64,000 bases of DNA from Lachnospiraceae bacterium (GCA_009774245.1 VSNM01000022.1:9591-73590); one strand, 5' to 3'. Shown: positions 34,467 through 42,887, counted from the first letter of the stretch. Made by a program: numbers and translations. Notes: generated from the sequence alone by a model not told the origin.

Positions 34467-36296
34467 TTATTTTTTCACGCCGGCTCTCTTTCGAAGTGTT
34501 GGATCGAGGATCTTTTTCCGGATTCGGAGGCTCTCAGGCGTCACTTCCAGGAGCTCGTCTGTGTCGATAAAGTCAAGCGCCTGTTCCAGACTTAAGATCT
34601 TGGGTGGTGTCAGCCGCAAGGCTTCGTCCGCACTGGATGAACGCGTGTTCGTGAGCTGTTTTTTCTTGCAGACATTGAGTTCAATATCCTCGCCCTTACC
34701 ATTCTGGCCGACTACCATGCCCGAGTAGACCTTCTCGCCCGGCCCGATGAACAGCGTGCCGCGCTCCTGCGCGTTGAACAGGCCGTAAGTGATCGCCTCG
34801 CCCGCCTCAAACGCGATCAGGGAGCCCTGTTTGCGGTACTGGATATCACCCTTGTAGGGGCCGTAGCCGTCAAAGATTGTATTCAGGATTCCGTTTCCCT
34901 TGGTGTCTGTCATGAACTCGCCGCGGTAGCCGATCAGCCCGCGCGACGGGATGGAGAACTCCAGACGGGCATAGCCGCCGCTCGCTTTGCCCATATTCTG
35001 CAGTTCGCCCTTTCTCTGGCTAAGCTTCTCGATGACAGTTCCGGAAAATTCCTCGGGAACGTCGACATAGGCAAGCTCCATCGGTTCCAGGCGTTTGCCG
35101 TTTTCATCTGTCTTGTACAGAACCTCAGCTTTGCTGACGGCAAACTCAAAGCCCTCGCGGCGCATATTTTCGATCAATACAGACAGATGCAGTTCGCCGC
35201 GCCCGGATACTTTGAACGAATCCGGACTGTCCGTCTCCTCGACGCGCAGCGACACGTCCGTATTGAGCTCCCGAAAGAGTCTGTCGCGCAGATGGCGGCT
35301 GGTCACATATTTTCCCTCCTGTCCGGCGAGCGGCGAGTCGTTGACGATAAACTGCATGGCGATCGTGGGCTCGCTGATCTTCTGGAAAGGAATGGGGACA
35401 ACGCTGTCAACCGCGCAGAGCGTGTCTCCGATATGGATGTCCGAGATACCGGAAATAGCGACAATTGAGCCGATTCCGGCCTCACGGACTTCCACTTTGT
35501 TCAGGCCGTCAAATTCATAGAGCTTGCTGACTTTTACCTTCTTCTGTTTGTCCGGCTCATGGTGGTTGCAGATGATGACTTCCTGGTTGACGGCGATGGT
35601 GCCGTTGTCCACCTTGCCCACGCCGATGCGGCCGACATATTCATTGTAGTCGATGGTGCTGATCAGTACCTGTGTGCCCGCCTCAGGATCTCCCTCTGGC
35701 GCGGGGATATAGTCTAAGATCGTCTCGAATAACGGCATCATGTCAACACCTGTTCCGTCCTCGTCCAGGGAGGCCACACCTGTCTTTGCGGAGGCGTACA
35801 CGAAGGGGCAGTCGAGCTGCGAATCGTCTGCGTCAAGCTCCAGAAACAGCTCCAGCACTTCCTCGACAACCTCGGATGGGCGCGCCTCGGGGCGGTCGAT
35901 CTTGTTGATGCACACGATGACGGGAAGTTTGAGCTCGAGCGCCTTCCTGAGCACGAATTTTGTCTGCGGCATGGCGCCCTCAAATGCGTCGACGACAAGG
36001 ATAACGCCGTTTACCATCTTGAGGACGCGCTCGACTTCGCCACCAAAGTCGGCATGTCCCGGTGTGTCGATGATGTTGATTTTTGTATTCTTATACATAA
36101 CAGCTGTATTTTTTGACAATATCGTGATGCCGCGCTCACGTTCAATGTCGTTGGAATCCATGACGCGCTCAGCGACTTCCTGATTTTCGCGGAACACGCC
36201 ACTCTGTTTTAACAGCTCGTCCACCAGCGTCGTCTTGCCATGGTCGACATGGGCGATGATGGCTACGTTTCTGACATCTTCTCTTTTCTGTATCAT
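34467..36296 (-). CDS. typA: translational GTPase TypA (BipA)
   Basis: 609 residues. Ribosome-associated GTPase with EF-G-like domains: G1 AHVDHGKTT, G2 region RERGITI, G3 DTPGHADFGGEVER, G4 NKIDRPEA, G5 SAK; then domain II, III, and the BipA-specific C-terminus (RGLIGYRGEFMTDTKGNG, ALRLTPP, SLEQALDFID, RIRKKILD). Complete and of normal length. Preceded on the minus strand by a good promoter, followed by a strong terminator. Confidence 0.96.
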   Translation of the reverse strand: MIQKREDVRNVAIIAHVDHGKTTLVDELLKQSGVFRENQEVAERVMDSNDIERERGITILSKNTAVMYKNTKINIIDTPGHADFGGEVERVLKMVNGVILVVDAFEGAMPQTKFVLRKALELKLPVIVCINKIDRPEARPSEVVEEVLELFLELDADDSQLDCPFVYASAKTGVASLDEDGTGVDMMPLFETILDYIPAPEGDPEAGTQVLISTIDYNEYVGRIGVGKVDNGTIAVNQEVIICNHHEPDKQKKVKVSKLYEFDGLNKVEVREAGIGSIVAISGISDIHIGDTLCAVDSVVPIPFQKISEPTIAMQFIVNDSPLAGQEGKYVTSRHLRDRLFRELNTDVSLRVEETDSPDSFKVSGRGELHLSVLIENMRREGFEFAVSKAEVLYKTDENGKRLEPMELAYVDVPEEFSGTVIEKLSQRKGELQNMGKASGGYARLEFSIPSRGLIGYRGEFMTDTKGNGILNTIFDGYGPYKGDIQYRKQGSLIAFEAGEAITYGLFNAQERGTLFIGPGEKVYSGMVVGQNGKGEDIELNVCKKKQLTNTRSSSADEALRLTPPKILSLEQALDFIDTDELLEVTPESLRIRKKILDPTLRKRAGVKK

Positions 36297-36348
36297 AGCA
36301 GTAAATCCTCCATAATAATCTATATACTCTCCTCAAATACGCCAAAAT

Positions 36349-36377
36349 AGTATAGCACCTGCAGGTTTTTTTTGCAA
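36349..36377 (-). promoter_or_regulatory. promoter of typA
   Basis: Minus strand TTGCAA (36377-36372), 17-base spacer, TATACT (36354-36349), 53 bases before the start codon. Confidence 0.72.
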
Positions 36378-36562
36378 TGTTAAAAAAACATTTCTACGGC
36401 ATTTCTCAAAATACGGCCTAATTGGATACCGATACCTGACAGATGGTGTCGAAGCGTGTCGATATATGTCTGAATAGCGGTTTTTCTGCGATATTTCTAG
36501 CTTTATTTACCGTATAAAGTAGCATATGATTTAATTACAAGAACGAAGGGAGAATGAAGAGA
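36378..36562. other. intergenic stretch between divergent typA and the SSB-like gene
   Basis: AT-rich and noncoding. I see no RNA gene or strong repeat. A TATGAT near 36515-36520 may be the -10 for the plus-strand gene, with a poor -35. Confidence 0.4.
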
Positions 36563-37234
36563 ATGCAAGAAACATTAAAGACAAAAAACGGGTATCATGA
36601 ACAGGTTATTGAAAACAATCAGGTGACAGTGATGGGAGAGATCGTCAGTGAGTTCTCATTCAGCCATGAAATATTTGGCGAGGGCTTCTACATGGTTGAC
36701 ATACAGGTGGCAAGGCTGTCTGAGTCCATGGATATCATACCGGTGATGATTTCTGAGAGGCTGCTCGATGTGAGCGGGGACTTTCGCGGCATGATGGTGG
36801 TGGTGAACGGTCAGTTCCGCTCTTACAACAGGCATGAGGAGCACAAAAATAAGCTGGTTCTCTCCGTATTTGCACGGGAGATTGAATTTGTGGAGGAGAT
36901 CAGCGAGAATATCAAGACGAACCAGATCTTTCTTGACGGCTATGTGTGCAAGGAACCTGTATATAGAAAGACTCCTCTTGGCAGGGAGATCGCTGATCTG
37001 CTGCTGGCAGTCAATCGGCCGTATGGCAAATCGGATTACATTCCATGCATCTGCTGGGGAAGAAACGCCCGTTATGCATCCAACTTTGAGGTGGGGGAGC
37101 GCTGTCTGGTGTGGGGGCGCATCCAGTCGAGGGAGTATATGAAGAAGCTCTCGGAGGATGAGCTGGAGAAGCGGATTGCCTATGAAGTCTCTGTCAGCAA
37201 GCTTGAGCTTCCGGAGGATGAGGAGGAACTGTAA
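36563..37234 (+). CDS. protein with two SSB-like OB folds
   Basis: 223 residues from ATG 36563, which lies 10 bases after AAGGGAG; ATG 36554 is too close to that site. Two OB-fold repeats are visible: residues about 10-105 (NNQVTVMGEIVSEFSFSHEI, VMISERLLD, GMMVVVNGQFRSYN) and 110-215 (NQIFLDGYVCKEPVYRKTPLG, ADLLLAVNRPYGKSDYIPC, GERCLVWGRIQSREY). The second resembles single-stranded-DNA-binding protein, with GREIADLLLAVNR the typical SSB strand. It lacks the acidic DDDIPF-type tail but ends in EDEEEL. It is not the main SSB of the cell by layout; role in DNA metabolism is inferred. Confidence 0.8.
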   Translation: MQETLKTKNGYHEQVIENNQVTVMGEIVSEFSFSHEIFGEGFYMVDIQVARLSESMDIIPVMISERLLDVSGDFRGMMVVVNGQFRSYNRHEEHKNKLVLSVFAREIEFVEEISENIKTNQIFLDGYVCKEPVYRKTPLGREIADLLLAVNRPYGKSDYIPCICWGRNARYASNFEVGERCLVWGRIQSREYMKKLSEDELEKRIAYEVSVSKLELPEDEEEL

Positions 37235-37279
37235 CGAAACACAAACATAATATGAAATAGATCAAATGAGAAATCAAAG

Positions 37280-37308
37280 TTGCAAAATCTTATACGGTAT
37301 GCTATCAT
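37280..37308 (+). promoter_or_regulatory. promoter of the CobO-like gene
   Basis: TTGCAA (37280-37285), 17-base spacer, TATCAT (37303-37308). The following leader of about 65 bases contains a GCCGCA/TGCGGC hairpin (37333-37352) but no cobalamin-riboswitch B12 box. Confidence 0.65.
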
Positions 37309-37381
37309 GTTCGGAGTGATAATTTGTTCATGGCCGCATGGTGACCTGCGGCTATCAGGAAAGGGCATAAGGTATAAATCT

Positions 37382-37873
37382 ATGGAAAAGGGATTCGTAC
37401 AGGTATACAGTGGGGAAGGACATGGTAAATCGGCCGCAGCGCTCGGGAGAGCTATTCAGGTGGCGAGTGCGGGCAGGGATGTGGTGGTTATCAATTTCCT
37501 GAAGGGATATCAGAATGAGGAATTTCTGAAAAGACTGGAGCCGGAGATCAAGATTTTTCGCTTTGAAAAGAGTGAGGAGGAATTTGCACAGCTCTCTGAC
37601 GAGCGCAAGCAGGAGGAGATCTACAATATCAAAAATGGTCTCAATTTTGCCAAAAAAGTCCTCACGACCGGTGAGTGCGGTCTGCTGATTCTGGATGAAG
37701 TGCTTGGACTGATTGACAAAGGCATCATCACGATCGACGACCTGAGACATATTCTGGAGGCGAGATCGGACGATGTGGACATTATTCTGACCGGAATACG
37801 GCTCAGCGATGATGTGTGCCAGCTGGCGGACGAGATCTATAAGATTGAGGCGGTCAATTATAAGATTTATTGA
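37382..37873 (+). CDS. CobO/BtuR-type corrinoid adenosyltransferase-like P-loop protein
   Basis: 163 residues from ATG 37382 (AAGG about 10 bases upstream); the in-frame extension to 37280 overlaps the promoter. P-loop GEGHGKSAAALGRAIQVASAG, then VVVINFLKG, and Walker-B-like GLLILDEVLGLID, then VDIILTGIR. These match CobO, which adenosylates cob(I)alamin at its corrin cobalt using ATP. The RNxxP-type segment of long CobO enzymes is modified here (TGIRLSDDVCQLAD), and no cobalamin genes are near. Could be a CobO paralogue. Confidence 0.82.
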   Translation: MEKGFVQVYSGEGHGKSAAALGRAIQVASAGRDVVVINFLKGYQNEEFLKRLEPEIKIFRFEKSEEEFAQLSDERKQEEIYNIKNGLNFAKKVLTTGECGLLILDEVLGLIDKGIITIDDLRHILEARSDDVDIILTGIRLSDDVCQLADEIYKIEAVNYKIY

Positions 37874-37877
37874 GATG

Positions 37878-37925
37878 AAACCGAAAAAATATGGTGTTTT
37901 GCGCAGTATTTTTTCGGTTTTTTTG
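37878..37925 (+). terminator. terminator of the CobO-like gene
   Basis: AAACCGAAAAAATA (37878-37891) pairs perfectly with TATTTTTTCGGTTT (37907-37920), followed by more T. Confidence 0.85.
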
Positions 37926-37964
37926 TGCCATCTCAAAAATTTCTGACATTTTTTCGGCAATTTG

Positions 37965-37993
37965 TTGACAGTTTGTGCGGGATGCAATATAAT
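37965..37993 (+). promoter_or_regulatory. consensus promoter of the lysine-riboswitch/dapA operon
   Basis: Perfect TTGACA (37965-37970), 17-base spacer, TATAAT (37988-37993); predicted start close to 38000, just before the riboswitch. Confidence 0.9.
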
Positions 37994-38010
37994 TAAAAAA
38001 CGTAAAGCAA

Positions 38011-38184
38011 ATACGGGAGATAGAGGTTGCGTTTTTTAAGAGTACCTTTTAGGAGGTGTCAGGCACTGATGAGGAGAAGGGAAAGGAAAGGACGCCGAAA
38101 GCGGGGGCTGCCTGAGGGTTTCTGTCTTGGGCATACGGTTAAAAGCCGTATGACTGTCATCAGCAGATGGAGCGCTATCGTATC
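38011..38184 (+). ncRNA. lysine riboswitch (L box)
   Basis: The P1 stem pairs ATACG and GATAG (38011-38023) with CTATCGTAT (38175-38183). The conserved core is visible: GATAGAGGTTGCG, then AGAGTA, GATGAGGAGAAGG, GGACGCCGAAAGCG and TTGGGC. It senses lysine and controls dapA and dapB through the terminator just downstream. A 71-codon open frame across this region is not a gene. Confidence 0.93.
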
Positions 38185-38230
38185 ACTGAGGCCGGTATAT
38201 CCGGCACATGATATTTTAAAGTATGGGACG

Positions 38231-38258
38231 CCGGTCATCTGAGATGAGCGGTTTTTTT
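38231..38258 (+). terminator. riboswitch-controlled intrinsic terminator
   Basis: CCGGTCATC (38231-38239), 3-base loop, GATGAGCGG (38243-38251) with one G-G mismatch, then seven T. It stands 37 bases before dapA and should form when lysine is bound. Confidence 0.85.
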
Positions 38259-38294
38259 CATATCAGACATTTATTTTAGAAGGAGGACATACCA

Positions 38295-39182
38295 ATGGCA
38301 ATTTTTACAGGAGCGGGCGTGGCGATCGTCACACCGATGAAGGAGAATGGGGAAGTCGATTATGAGGCGTTTGCGGGGTTGATCGATTTTCAGGTGGAGA
38401 ACGGCACGGACGCGATTATTGTGTGCGGTACGACAGGCGAGTCCTCGACGCTGACGCACGAGGAGCATATCGATGTGATCAGGTTCTGCGTAAAGCAGGT
38501 AAACGGCAGGCTTCCCGTCATAGCGGGAACAGGTTCAAACTGTACGCAGACAGCGGTTTATCTCTCGCAGGAGGCCGAGAAGGCAGGCGTGGACGGACTG
38601 CTGCTAGTGTCTCCTTACTACAATAAGGCGACGCAGAACGGATTGTATGAGCACTATAAGACGATAGCGGATTCCGTGAAGCTGCCGATTATTTTGTACA
38701 ATGTGCCGAGCAGAACCGGCTGCAATATCGCGCCGGCCACAGTTGTGCGTCTCTGCAGGGATGTGGAGAACATCAAGGGTGTCAAGGAGGCAAGCGGCGA
38801 TATCTCGCAGATCGCAAAGCTCATGGCACTGGCAGACGGCTGTGTGGACCTGTACTCGGGAAATGATAACCAGATCGTACCGATACTCTCGCTTGGCGGA
38901 AAGGGTGTCATCTCCGTGATCTCTAATGTTGCGCCGCGGCAGACGCATGAGATCTGCCAGCTTTATTTTGACGGGAAGGTGGAGGAGAGCTGCAGGGAGC
39001 AGCTGCGCATGATTGACATGTACGACGCGCTGTTTTGCGAGGTCAATCCGATTCCGGTCAAGAAGGCGCTGAACCTCATGGGGATGAATGCGGGAACCCT
39101 GAGGCGACCGCTGACCGAGATGGAACCTGCAAATGCCGCAAAGCTTGAGAAAGCGATGAGGGAGTACGGCATCCTGCAATAA
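38295..39182 (+). CDS. dapA: 4-hydroxy-tetrahydrodipicolinate synthase
   Basis: 295 residues; condenses pyruvate with aspartate semialdehyde, the first committed step of lysine and diaminopimelate synthesis. CGTTGESSTLTHEE is the substrate loop, the Schiff-base lysine lies in NIKGVKEASGD, and the catalytic tyrosine in SPYYNKATQ. Start ATG 38295 with AGAAGGAGG upstream. Controlled by the lysine riboswitch. Confidence 0.97.
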   Translation: MAIFTGAGVAIVTPMKENGEVDYEAFAGLIDFQVENGTDAIIVCGTTGESSTLTHEEHIDVIRFCVKQVNGRLPVIAGTGSNCTQTAVYLSQEAEKAGVDGLLLVSPYYNKATQNGLYEHYKTIADSVKLPIILYNVPSRTGCNIAPATVVRLCRDVENIKGVKEASGDISQIAKLMALADGCVDLYSGNDNQIVPILSLGGKGVISVISNVAPRQTHEICQLYFDGKVEESCREQLRMIDMYDALFCEVNPIPVKKALNLMGMNAGTLRRPLTEMEPANAAKLEKAMREYGILQ

Positions 39183-39247
39183 GAAACTGTAAAGGTCCGG
39201 GCTGCCGAGGAATGGAGAGGAATGGAATAGAAAGGATAAGAAACAAA

Positions 39248-40003
39248 ATGACAAAAGTAATCATGCATGGCTGTAACGGCAAGATGGGGCAGATGATAAC
39301 AGGAATCATCGCATCCGATCCGGAGATCGAGATTGTGGCAGGGGTGGATGCGTCCGATCATATCAGGAATACATATCCTGTGTTTCCGAGTATTGCGGAG
39401 TGTGACATCGCGGCGGATGTCGTGATTGATTTCTGCGTTGCGCAGGCGGTTGACGGGCTTCTCGACTACTGCGTGGAGAGGCAGATACCATGTGTATTGT
39501 GTACGACAGGTCTCTCCGAGACACAGCTTGCGCATGTCGGGGAAGCCTCAAAGAAGGTGGCGGTGCTCAGGTCGGCAAACATGTCACTTGGCATCAATAT
39601 GCTGCTCAGGATATTGAAGGAGGCGGCACAGATATTGGTTCCGGCCGGCTTTGATATTGAGATCGTGGAGAAACACCACAATCTCAAGGTTGACGCGCCA
39701 AGTGGCACGGCGCTTGCGCTTGCGGACAGTATCAATGAGGAGTTTGGCAACGAGTATGAGTATGTCTACGACAGAAGCCAGGTGCGGGCAAAGCGGACAG
39801 ACAAGGAGATCGGCATCAGCGCGGTGAGGGGCGGTACGATCGTGGGCGACCATGATGTGATCTTTGCCGGTGAGGACGAGGTGATCACATTCTCGCACAG
39901 GGCATACTCCAAAGCGCTTTTTGGTAAGGGTGCGGTTCAGGCAGCAAAGTTCCTGAAGGGAAAACCCGCGGGCAGGTATGATATGAAGGATGTCATACAG
40001 TAA
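39248..40003 (+). CDS. dapB: 4-hydroxy-tetrahydrodipicolinate reductase
   Basis: 251 residues from ATG 39248 (MTKVIMHGCNGKMGQM, the standard NAD(P) loop). AAAGGA lies about 12 bases upstream; an in-frame ATG 36 bases earlier is possible but gives a non-homologous leader. The catalytic EKHHNLKVDAPSGTAL motif is intact. Reduces the DapA product. Follows dapA by 65 bases in the same operon. Confidence 0.95.
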   Translation: MTKVIMHGCNGKMGQMITGIIASDPEIEIVAGVDASDHIRNTYPVFPSIAECDIAADVVIDFCVAQAVDGLLDYCVERQIPCVLCTTGLSETQLAHVGEASKKVAVLRSANMSLGINMLLRILKEAAQILVPAGFDIEIVEKHHNLKVDAPSGTALALADSINEEFGNEYEYVYDRSQVRAKRTDKEIGISAVRGGTIVGDHDVIFAGEDEVITFSHRAYSKALFGKGAVQAAKFLKGKPAGRYDMKDVIQ

Positions 40004-40037
40004 CATATGTTATTAAAATGTGATCAGGGAGGTTTCG

Positions 40038-40826
40038 ATGGAATTTCGGCCATGTATTGATATACACAACGGGCAGGTCAAGCAGATTGTCGGAAGCTCT
40101 CTCGAGGATCGGGGCGACCTGGCCAGGGAAAATTTTGTGGCGGCCAGAGACGCTGCATACTATGCACAATTGTATCAGAGAAACGGGATCAGGGGAGGAC
40201 ACATTATCCTCCTCAATCCGGCGTCCAGTCCATACTATGAGGCTGACAGAGCCCAGGCGATGGGTGCGCTTGCCGCCTATCCCGGCGGGCTTCAGATCGG
40301 CGGCGGCGTCAATGCTGACAATGCCGCCGAGTATCTTGAGGCGGGCGCTTCCCATGTGATCGTGACCTCCTATGTGTTTCAGGACGGACGTATTCATATG
40401 GGGAATCTGGACAAGCTCTGTCGGACAGTGGGAAGGGAGCATCTGGTGCTGGATTTAAGCTGTCGGATGAGAAACGGATGTTATTATATCGTGACGGACC
40501 GCTGGCAGAGGTTTACGGATGAGACGGTTGACGATAGTACGCTTGATATGTTGAAGGGTTATTGCGATGAATTTCTGATTCATGCTGTGGACGTCGAGGG
40601 AAAGAGTCAGGGGATTGAGGAGGCGCTTGTCAGACAGCTTGGAGAATGGTGCTGCAGGTCCGGCGGGATTGCTGTCACGTATGCAGGCGGGGTGCACAGT
40701 TATGAGGATATCGGGCTGTTGAAAACACTCGGAGATGGACAAGTCAATGTGACAATCGGGAGCGCGCTCAATCTTTTTGGCGGAGAGCTTGCCTTTGATG
40801 AGGTGCTGGAGAGAATAAGAGAATGA
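40038..40826 (+). CDS. hisA: HisA, eukaryotic-type phosphoribosylformimino-AICAR-P isomerase
   Basis: 262 residues from ATG 40038 (AGGGAGG about 6 bases upstream). A BBM-II (ProFAR) isomerase of histidine synthesis. Catalytic Asp in RPCIDIHNGQVKQIVG and the second Asp in LIHAVDVEGK are visible, with phosphate-binding QIGGGVNADNA and YAGGVHSYEDI. The long insertions (VGSSLEDRGDLARENF) match the fungal/plant HIS6 form rather than the common bacterial HisA. It is alone, without other his genes, and follows dapB by 34 bases, so it is probably part of the riboswitch operon. Confidence 0.9.
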   Translation: MEFRPCIDIHNGQVKQIVGSSLEDRGDLARENFVAARDAAYYAQLYQRNGIRGGHIILLNPASSPYYEADRAQAMGALAAYPGGLQIGGGVNADNAAEYLEAGASHVIVTSYVFQDGRIHMGNLDKLCRTVGREHLVLDLSCRMRNGCYYIVTDRWQRFTDETVDDSTLDMLKGYCDEFLIHAVDVEGKSQGIEEALVRQLGEWCCRSGGIAVTYAGGVHSYEDIGLLKTLGDGQVNVTIGSALNLFGGELAFDEVLERIRE

Positions 40827-40857
40827 AAAGCTTCGTGATGCCTGTCACGAAGCTTTT
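40826..40857 (+). terminator. terminator after hisA
   Basis: AAAAGCTTCGTGA (40826-40838) pairs with TCACGAAGCTTTT (40845-40857) around a 6-base loop. The T run is only four long. Confidence 0.75.
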
Positions 40858-40921
40858 GTCGGCAATTTTATTGTCCGACTTTGCGAAGAGGGATTTGTGT
40901 TGATGATTAGAGGAGGTGTCT

Positions 40922-41674
40922 GTGTTGCAGCGCAGTGGAGAGATGGAAAATAAGAGGGTTCGCTATAATGTGCAGATAGTTTCAGATGGGGATACGGGAA
41001 TAGACAGACACTTTTCGGCAAGTCTCAGGGTGGTTGTGGCTTTTCTGGCCGCTGTGCTTCTAATGATCATAGCGGCACTGTCATACTGCTTTGTTCTGGC
41101 GGGGGAGCTGGAGCGCTCTGGCGATGCTGCAGAGCTGCTCAGGACGCGCGGGACAGAGCTCACAGAGCAGAACGAAGCGCTGCTTGTGGAGAAGGAGGAG
41201 CTGGTCAGGGAGAACGAGGAGCTGCAGGAGAAGGTGGAGATCCTCAGTGATACGATCAACGGCAAGGTGCAGCAGGAACAGGAGCGGGAGGCACAGATCG
41301 CACAGACCTATATTCCGACCGGTTTTCCGCTGAGAGGTTCCGCGTCTTACAACGGGGACGATACTGAGCTGGACGGAAATCCGGCAGCAGTGTTTCATGC
41401 GTCACAGGGAACAAGCGTGGTCGCGACGGCAAATGGCACGGTAGCCTCGATTGCCGGTGATGCAGCCACGGGATATATTGTGATGATTGACCATGGCAAT
41501 GGTTATGTCACGGTCTACAGAAATGGTTCCCATCCAAGAGTCGAGCAGGGGGACGCTGTCATGAAGACGACAGTGCTCTTTGATATCGAAGCGGGAAAAG
41601 AGGAGCTGGGATATCAGATTATAGAGAATGAGACGTATATCGATCCGCTGAGCCTTATGGAGACGTATGGATAA
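40922..41674 (+). CDS. membrane-anchored coiled-coil protein with degenerate LytM (M23-like) domain
   Basis: 250 residues from GTG 40922 (AGAGGAGG ends at 40916). One membrane span at about 33-55 (VVVAFLAAVLLMIIAALSYCFVL), a coiled coil at about 60-120 (LLVEKEELVRENEELQEKVEIL), then a LytM-type beta domain (GTSVVATANGTVASIAGDAATG, YIVMIDHGNGYVTVYRNG). The HxxxD and final HxH zinc ligands are missing, so it is unlikely to cut peptidoglycan. The layout is that of EnvC/SpoIIQ-type regulators of amidases or partner docking. Role inferred. Confidence 0.8.
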   Translation: MLQRSGEMENKRVRYNVQIVSDGDTGIDRHFSASLRVVVAFLAAVLLMIIAALSYCFVLAGELERSGDAAELLRTRGTELTEQNEALLVEKEELVRENEELQEKVEILSDTINGKVQQEQEREAQIAQTYIPTGFPLRGSASYNGDDTELDGNPAAVFHASQGTSVVATANGTVASIAGDAATGYIVMIDHGNGYVTVYRNGSHPRVEQGDAVMKTTVLFDIEAGKEELGYQIIENETYIDPLSLMETYG

Positions 41675-41687
41675 GGTTAAGGGTTCC

Positions 41688-41993
41688 CTATTCGTTATCG
41701 GATTGTTTGTCCGCAAGACGTTCAAAGATCAGTTCGTACCCGTCGCTGCCGTAATTTAGGGAGCGGTTGACGCGGCTTATGGTTGCGGTCGATGCGCCTG
41801 TTTTTTCTGCGATTTCGAGATAGGTCTTGTGGTCGCGCAACATGGTGGCCACCTCGAAACGCTGTGAGAGGGAGAGCAGTTCATTGACAGTGCACAGATC
41901 CTCAAGAAAATTATAGCTTTCTTCCCTGGTTTCAAGACAGAGTAGTGCGTCGATCAGATGATCAACGGCATCCGTTTTTATTTTTTTATTCAT
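41688..41993 (-). CDS. YerC/YecD-family TrpR-like regulator
   Basis: 101 residues. The TrpR-like helix-turn-helix is clear (FLEDLCTVNELLSLSQRFEVATMLRDHKTYLEIAEKTGASTATISRVNRSLNYG). YerC proteins are conserved in Firmicutes and linked to tryptophan or stress-related operons, with poorly known targets. Ribosome site AGGAGG upstream. A dyad in its own promoter region is a candidate operator. Confidence 0.92.
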   Translation of the reverse strand: MNKKIKTDAVDHLIDALLCLETREESYNFLEDLCTVNELLSLSQRFEVATMLRDHKTYLEIAEKTGASTATISRVNRSLNYGSDGYELIFERLADKQSDNE

Positions 41994-42035
41994 TATTTAC
42001 CTCCTGTTTCAAATGGTACACCGGCGGCGCGGTCG

Positions 42036-42057
42036 AAACTTTAACGCTGTAAAGTTT
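42036..42057. promoter_or_regulatory. dyad just downstream of the yerC promoter
   Basis: AAACTTTA (42036-42043) and TAAAGTTT (42050-42057), 6 bases apart; a third half-site (GTAAAGTTT) overlaps the -35 at about 42095-42103. Located where a repressor of the minus-strand promoter would bind. Confidence 0.5.
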
Positions 42058-42070
42058 TACAGTTTTAAAA

Positions 42071-42099
42071 ATTGTAACATATTTGAGCCGGGCTGTAAA
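42071..42099 (-). promoter_or_regulatory. promoter of the YerC-like gene
   Basis: Minus strand TTTACA (42099-42094), 17-base spacer, TACAAT (42076-42071). Confidence 0.65.
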
Positions 42100-42128
42100 G
42101 TTTGGAACGATAAAATGAGGTAATAGTC

Positions 42129-42157
42129 TTGATAAGTAGTATTGAATACTATATAAT
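42129..42157 (+). promoter_or_regulatory. promoter of the DUF1836 gene
   Basis: TTGATA (42129-42134), 17-base spacer, TATAAT (42152-42157). Confidence 0.8.
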
Positions 42158-42213
42158 GGATTGAAAGGAAAGCGTATTGGGACACTGTATCATATATAAT
42201 GAAAGGCATGGTA

Positions 42214-42861
42214 ATGCATATGCATATAGACACGAAAGATCTACTGAACAGTATTATGGATAGTTTTGACAGAATCAGTTATGTGGAGTCCTCGGATATT
42301 CCAAACATCGATCTGTACATGGATCAGGTGACGACCTTCATGGACAAGAATTTCCGGAGGACAACGCGATATCCGGGCAACGATAAAGTTATGACGAAGA
42401 CGATGATCAACAATTATGCGAAGAACGACCTTCTGCCGCCTCCGGTCAAAAAGAAATATTCAAGGGAACACATTCTGGTGCTGATTTTTATTTATTATTA
42501 CAAAGGAATTTTGTCGATCAGCGATATCCAGACATTGCTGGGACCGATCACGGAAAAGTTTTTTCACAAGGACGAAGCGTTTGACATCCAAACAATCTAT
42601 GAGGAGGTTTTTCATGTGGGATATGGTCAGATTGAGGCGCTCAAGCAGCATGTCATGGCGGAGTATGACTGCGCGATGGGAACCTTTGAGGATGCACCGG
42701 AGGACAGCAGGGAATTTTTAAAGCTGTTTTCGTTTATCTGTTTTCTGAGCTTTGATGTGTATATGAAAAAGCAGCTGATCGAGAAGCTGGTTGATGAGAT
42801 CAGGGAAGGTGGCGCCCGCAGGGAGGACGCCAGGGCGGAGGAAAAGAATAAAAAAGAATAA
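42214..42861 (+). CDS. DUF1836 protein
   Basis: About 215 residues. Four in-frame ATG codons (42199, 42208, 42214, 42220) open the frame; 42214 is chosen because GAAAGG ends 7 bases before it. The DUF1836 core is visible: MTKTMINNYAKNDLLPPPVKKKYSREHILVLIFIYYYKGILSI, split here as conserved LLPPPVKKKYSREH and ILSISDIQTLLG. The predicted fold is MerR-like helical, so DNA binding is possible. Ends in a charged, disordered tail. Function unknown. Confidence 0.8.
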   Translation: MHMHIDTKDLLNSIMDSFDRISYVESSDIPNIDLYMDQVTTFMDKNFRRTTRYPGNDKVMTKTMINNYAKNDLLPPPVKKKYSREHILVLIFIYYYKGILSISDIQTLLGPITEKFFHKDEAFDIQTIYEEVFHVGYGQIEALKQHVMAEYDCAMGTFEDAPEDSREFLKLFSFICFLSFDVYMKKQLIEKLVDEIREGGARREDARAEEKNKKE

Positions 42862-42887
42862 AACTGCATGAAAATAACGCCAAAAAC

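Noticed and set aside
37309..37381. Cobalamin riboswitch before the CobO-like gene
   Set aside because: The leader is only about 65 bases and lacks the B12 box; a small GC hairpin alone is not enough.
38027..38242. 71-codon open frame in the dapA leader
   Set aside because: It overlaps the lysine riboswitch and its terminator; the peptide is highly basic, starts without a ribosome site in the right place and resembles nothing.
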